Source: Natrinema soli
GTDB lineage: Archaea > Halobacteriota > Halobacteria > Halobacteriales > Natrialbaceae
Assembly: GCF_028618695.1 (NCBI RefSeq)
Contig: NZ_JAQIVI010000184.1
Span: 1 to 14,226, forward strand
Length of the DNA stretch: 14,226 bases
Direction of reading: 5' to 3'
Shown piece by piece: positions 14,073-14,226 of this stretch (positions are counted from its first letter, which is position 1; each line of letters opens with the position of its first letter). The notes below the pieces were generated by a model. That model saw only the letters and a list, made by a program, of their open reading frames with translations. It had not been told where the DNA came from and searched no databases. A program made the translations under genes and the position numbers.

Positions 14073-14226
14073 TGGCGGTCCTCGAACTTCCCGAGTGGAC
14101 GGCGCTCGCACCGGCACTGATCCTGGCGGGGACGGCGCTCGTCCTGTTCCTGCTCGACAGCATCAACCCGCGCTCGACGAACCGCGCGCTGCTCGCCGGC
14201 ACCGCCGTCGCCGGGTCGCTGTCGTC
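14072..14226 (+). CDS. nuoN: Complex I-type dehydrogenase subunit N, N-terminal part (runs off the window)
   Basis: The first 51 residues are visible: MAVLELPEWTALAPALILAG, then a hydrophobic helix (TALVLFLLDS), a polar loop NPRSTNR and the start of a second helix. This is the N-terminal pattern of the third antiporter-like subunit (compare the P-E-ILL...D helix of NuoN), and the position after nuoM is the usual one. Catalytic lysines lie outside the window, so the name rests on context and the first helix. Confidence 0.85.
   Translation, partial: MAVLELPEWTALAPALILAGTALVLFLLDSINPRSTNRALLAGTAVAGSLS

Overview
The window is a stretch of a haloarchaeal chromosome, possibly from the Natrinema/Haloterrigena/Natrialba group (a guess from overall feel, not a computed placement). 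The evidence is high GC coding DNA, very acidic predicted proteins, TATA-like box A elements about 27 nt upstream of start codons (leaderless transcripts), a tRNA-Gln gene with a canonical archaeal intron, and a haloarchaeal-type complex I operon with fused nuoCD and split nuoJ1/nuoJ2.

Left part (1-2769), all on the minus strand. The window opens with the N-terminal part of a phosphoglucosamine/phosphomannomutase gene. A tRNA-Gln(UUG) gene follows at 408-510, and then an unusual tandem repeat: two 65-bp units (510-639), each encoding a 48-nt hairpin whose outer stem copies the 5' end of the adjacent tRNA. The two hairpins differ by paired, compensatory changes. An HNH endonuclease-like gene (stop at 677) comes next; no ATG, GTG or TTG start exists between it and the gene it abuts. 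Then come a class I aminotransferase and ribH (lumazine synthase), apparently one transcription unit (ribH-aspC, 7 bp apart).

Middle part (2770-5145). purK and purE run on the plus strand and are divergent from ribH. Together they convert AIR to CAIR in purine synthesis. A short 22-bp tandem repeat spans the purE stop codon. A 375-bp non-coding gap follows, holding a very strong TATA-like island (5015-5030).

Right part (5146-14226). This is one long, tightly packed operon for a complex I-type proton-pumping dehydrogenase: nuoA, nuoB, nuoCD, nuoH, nuoI, nuoJ1, nuoJ2, nuoK, nuoL, nuoM and the start of nuoN. Most junctions are ATGA/TGATG overlaps, or have Shine-Dalgarno sites within the upstream gene. 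The NADH-input module (nuoE, nuoF, nuoG) is absent upstream of nuoA, where purE lies instead. The physiological electron donor therefore cannot be read from this locus.

The most unusual signal is the tRNA-Gln-like hairpin array at 510-639. The genes are otherwise recognisable housekeeping families.
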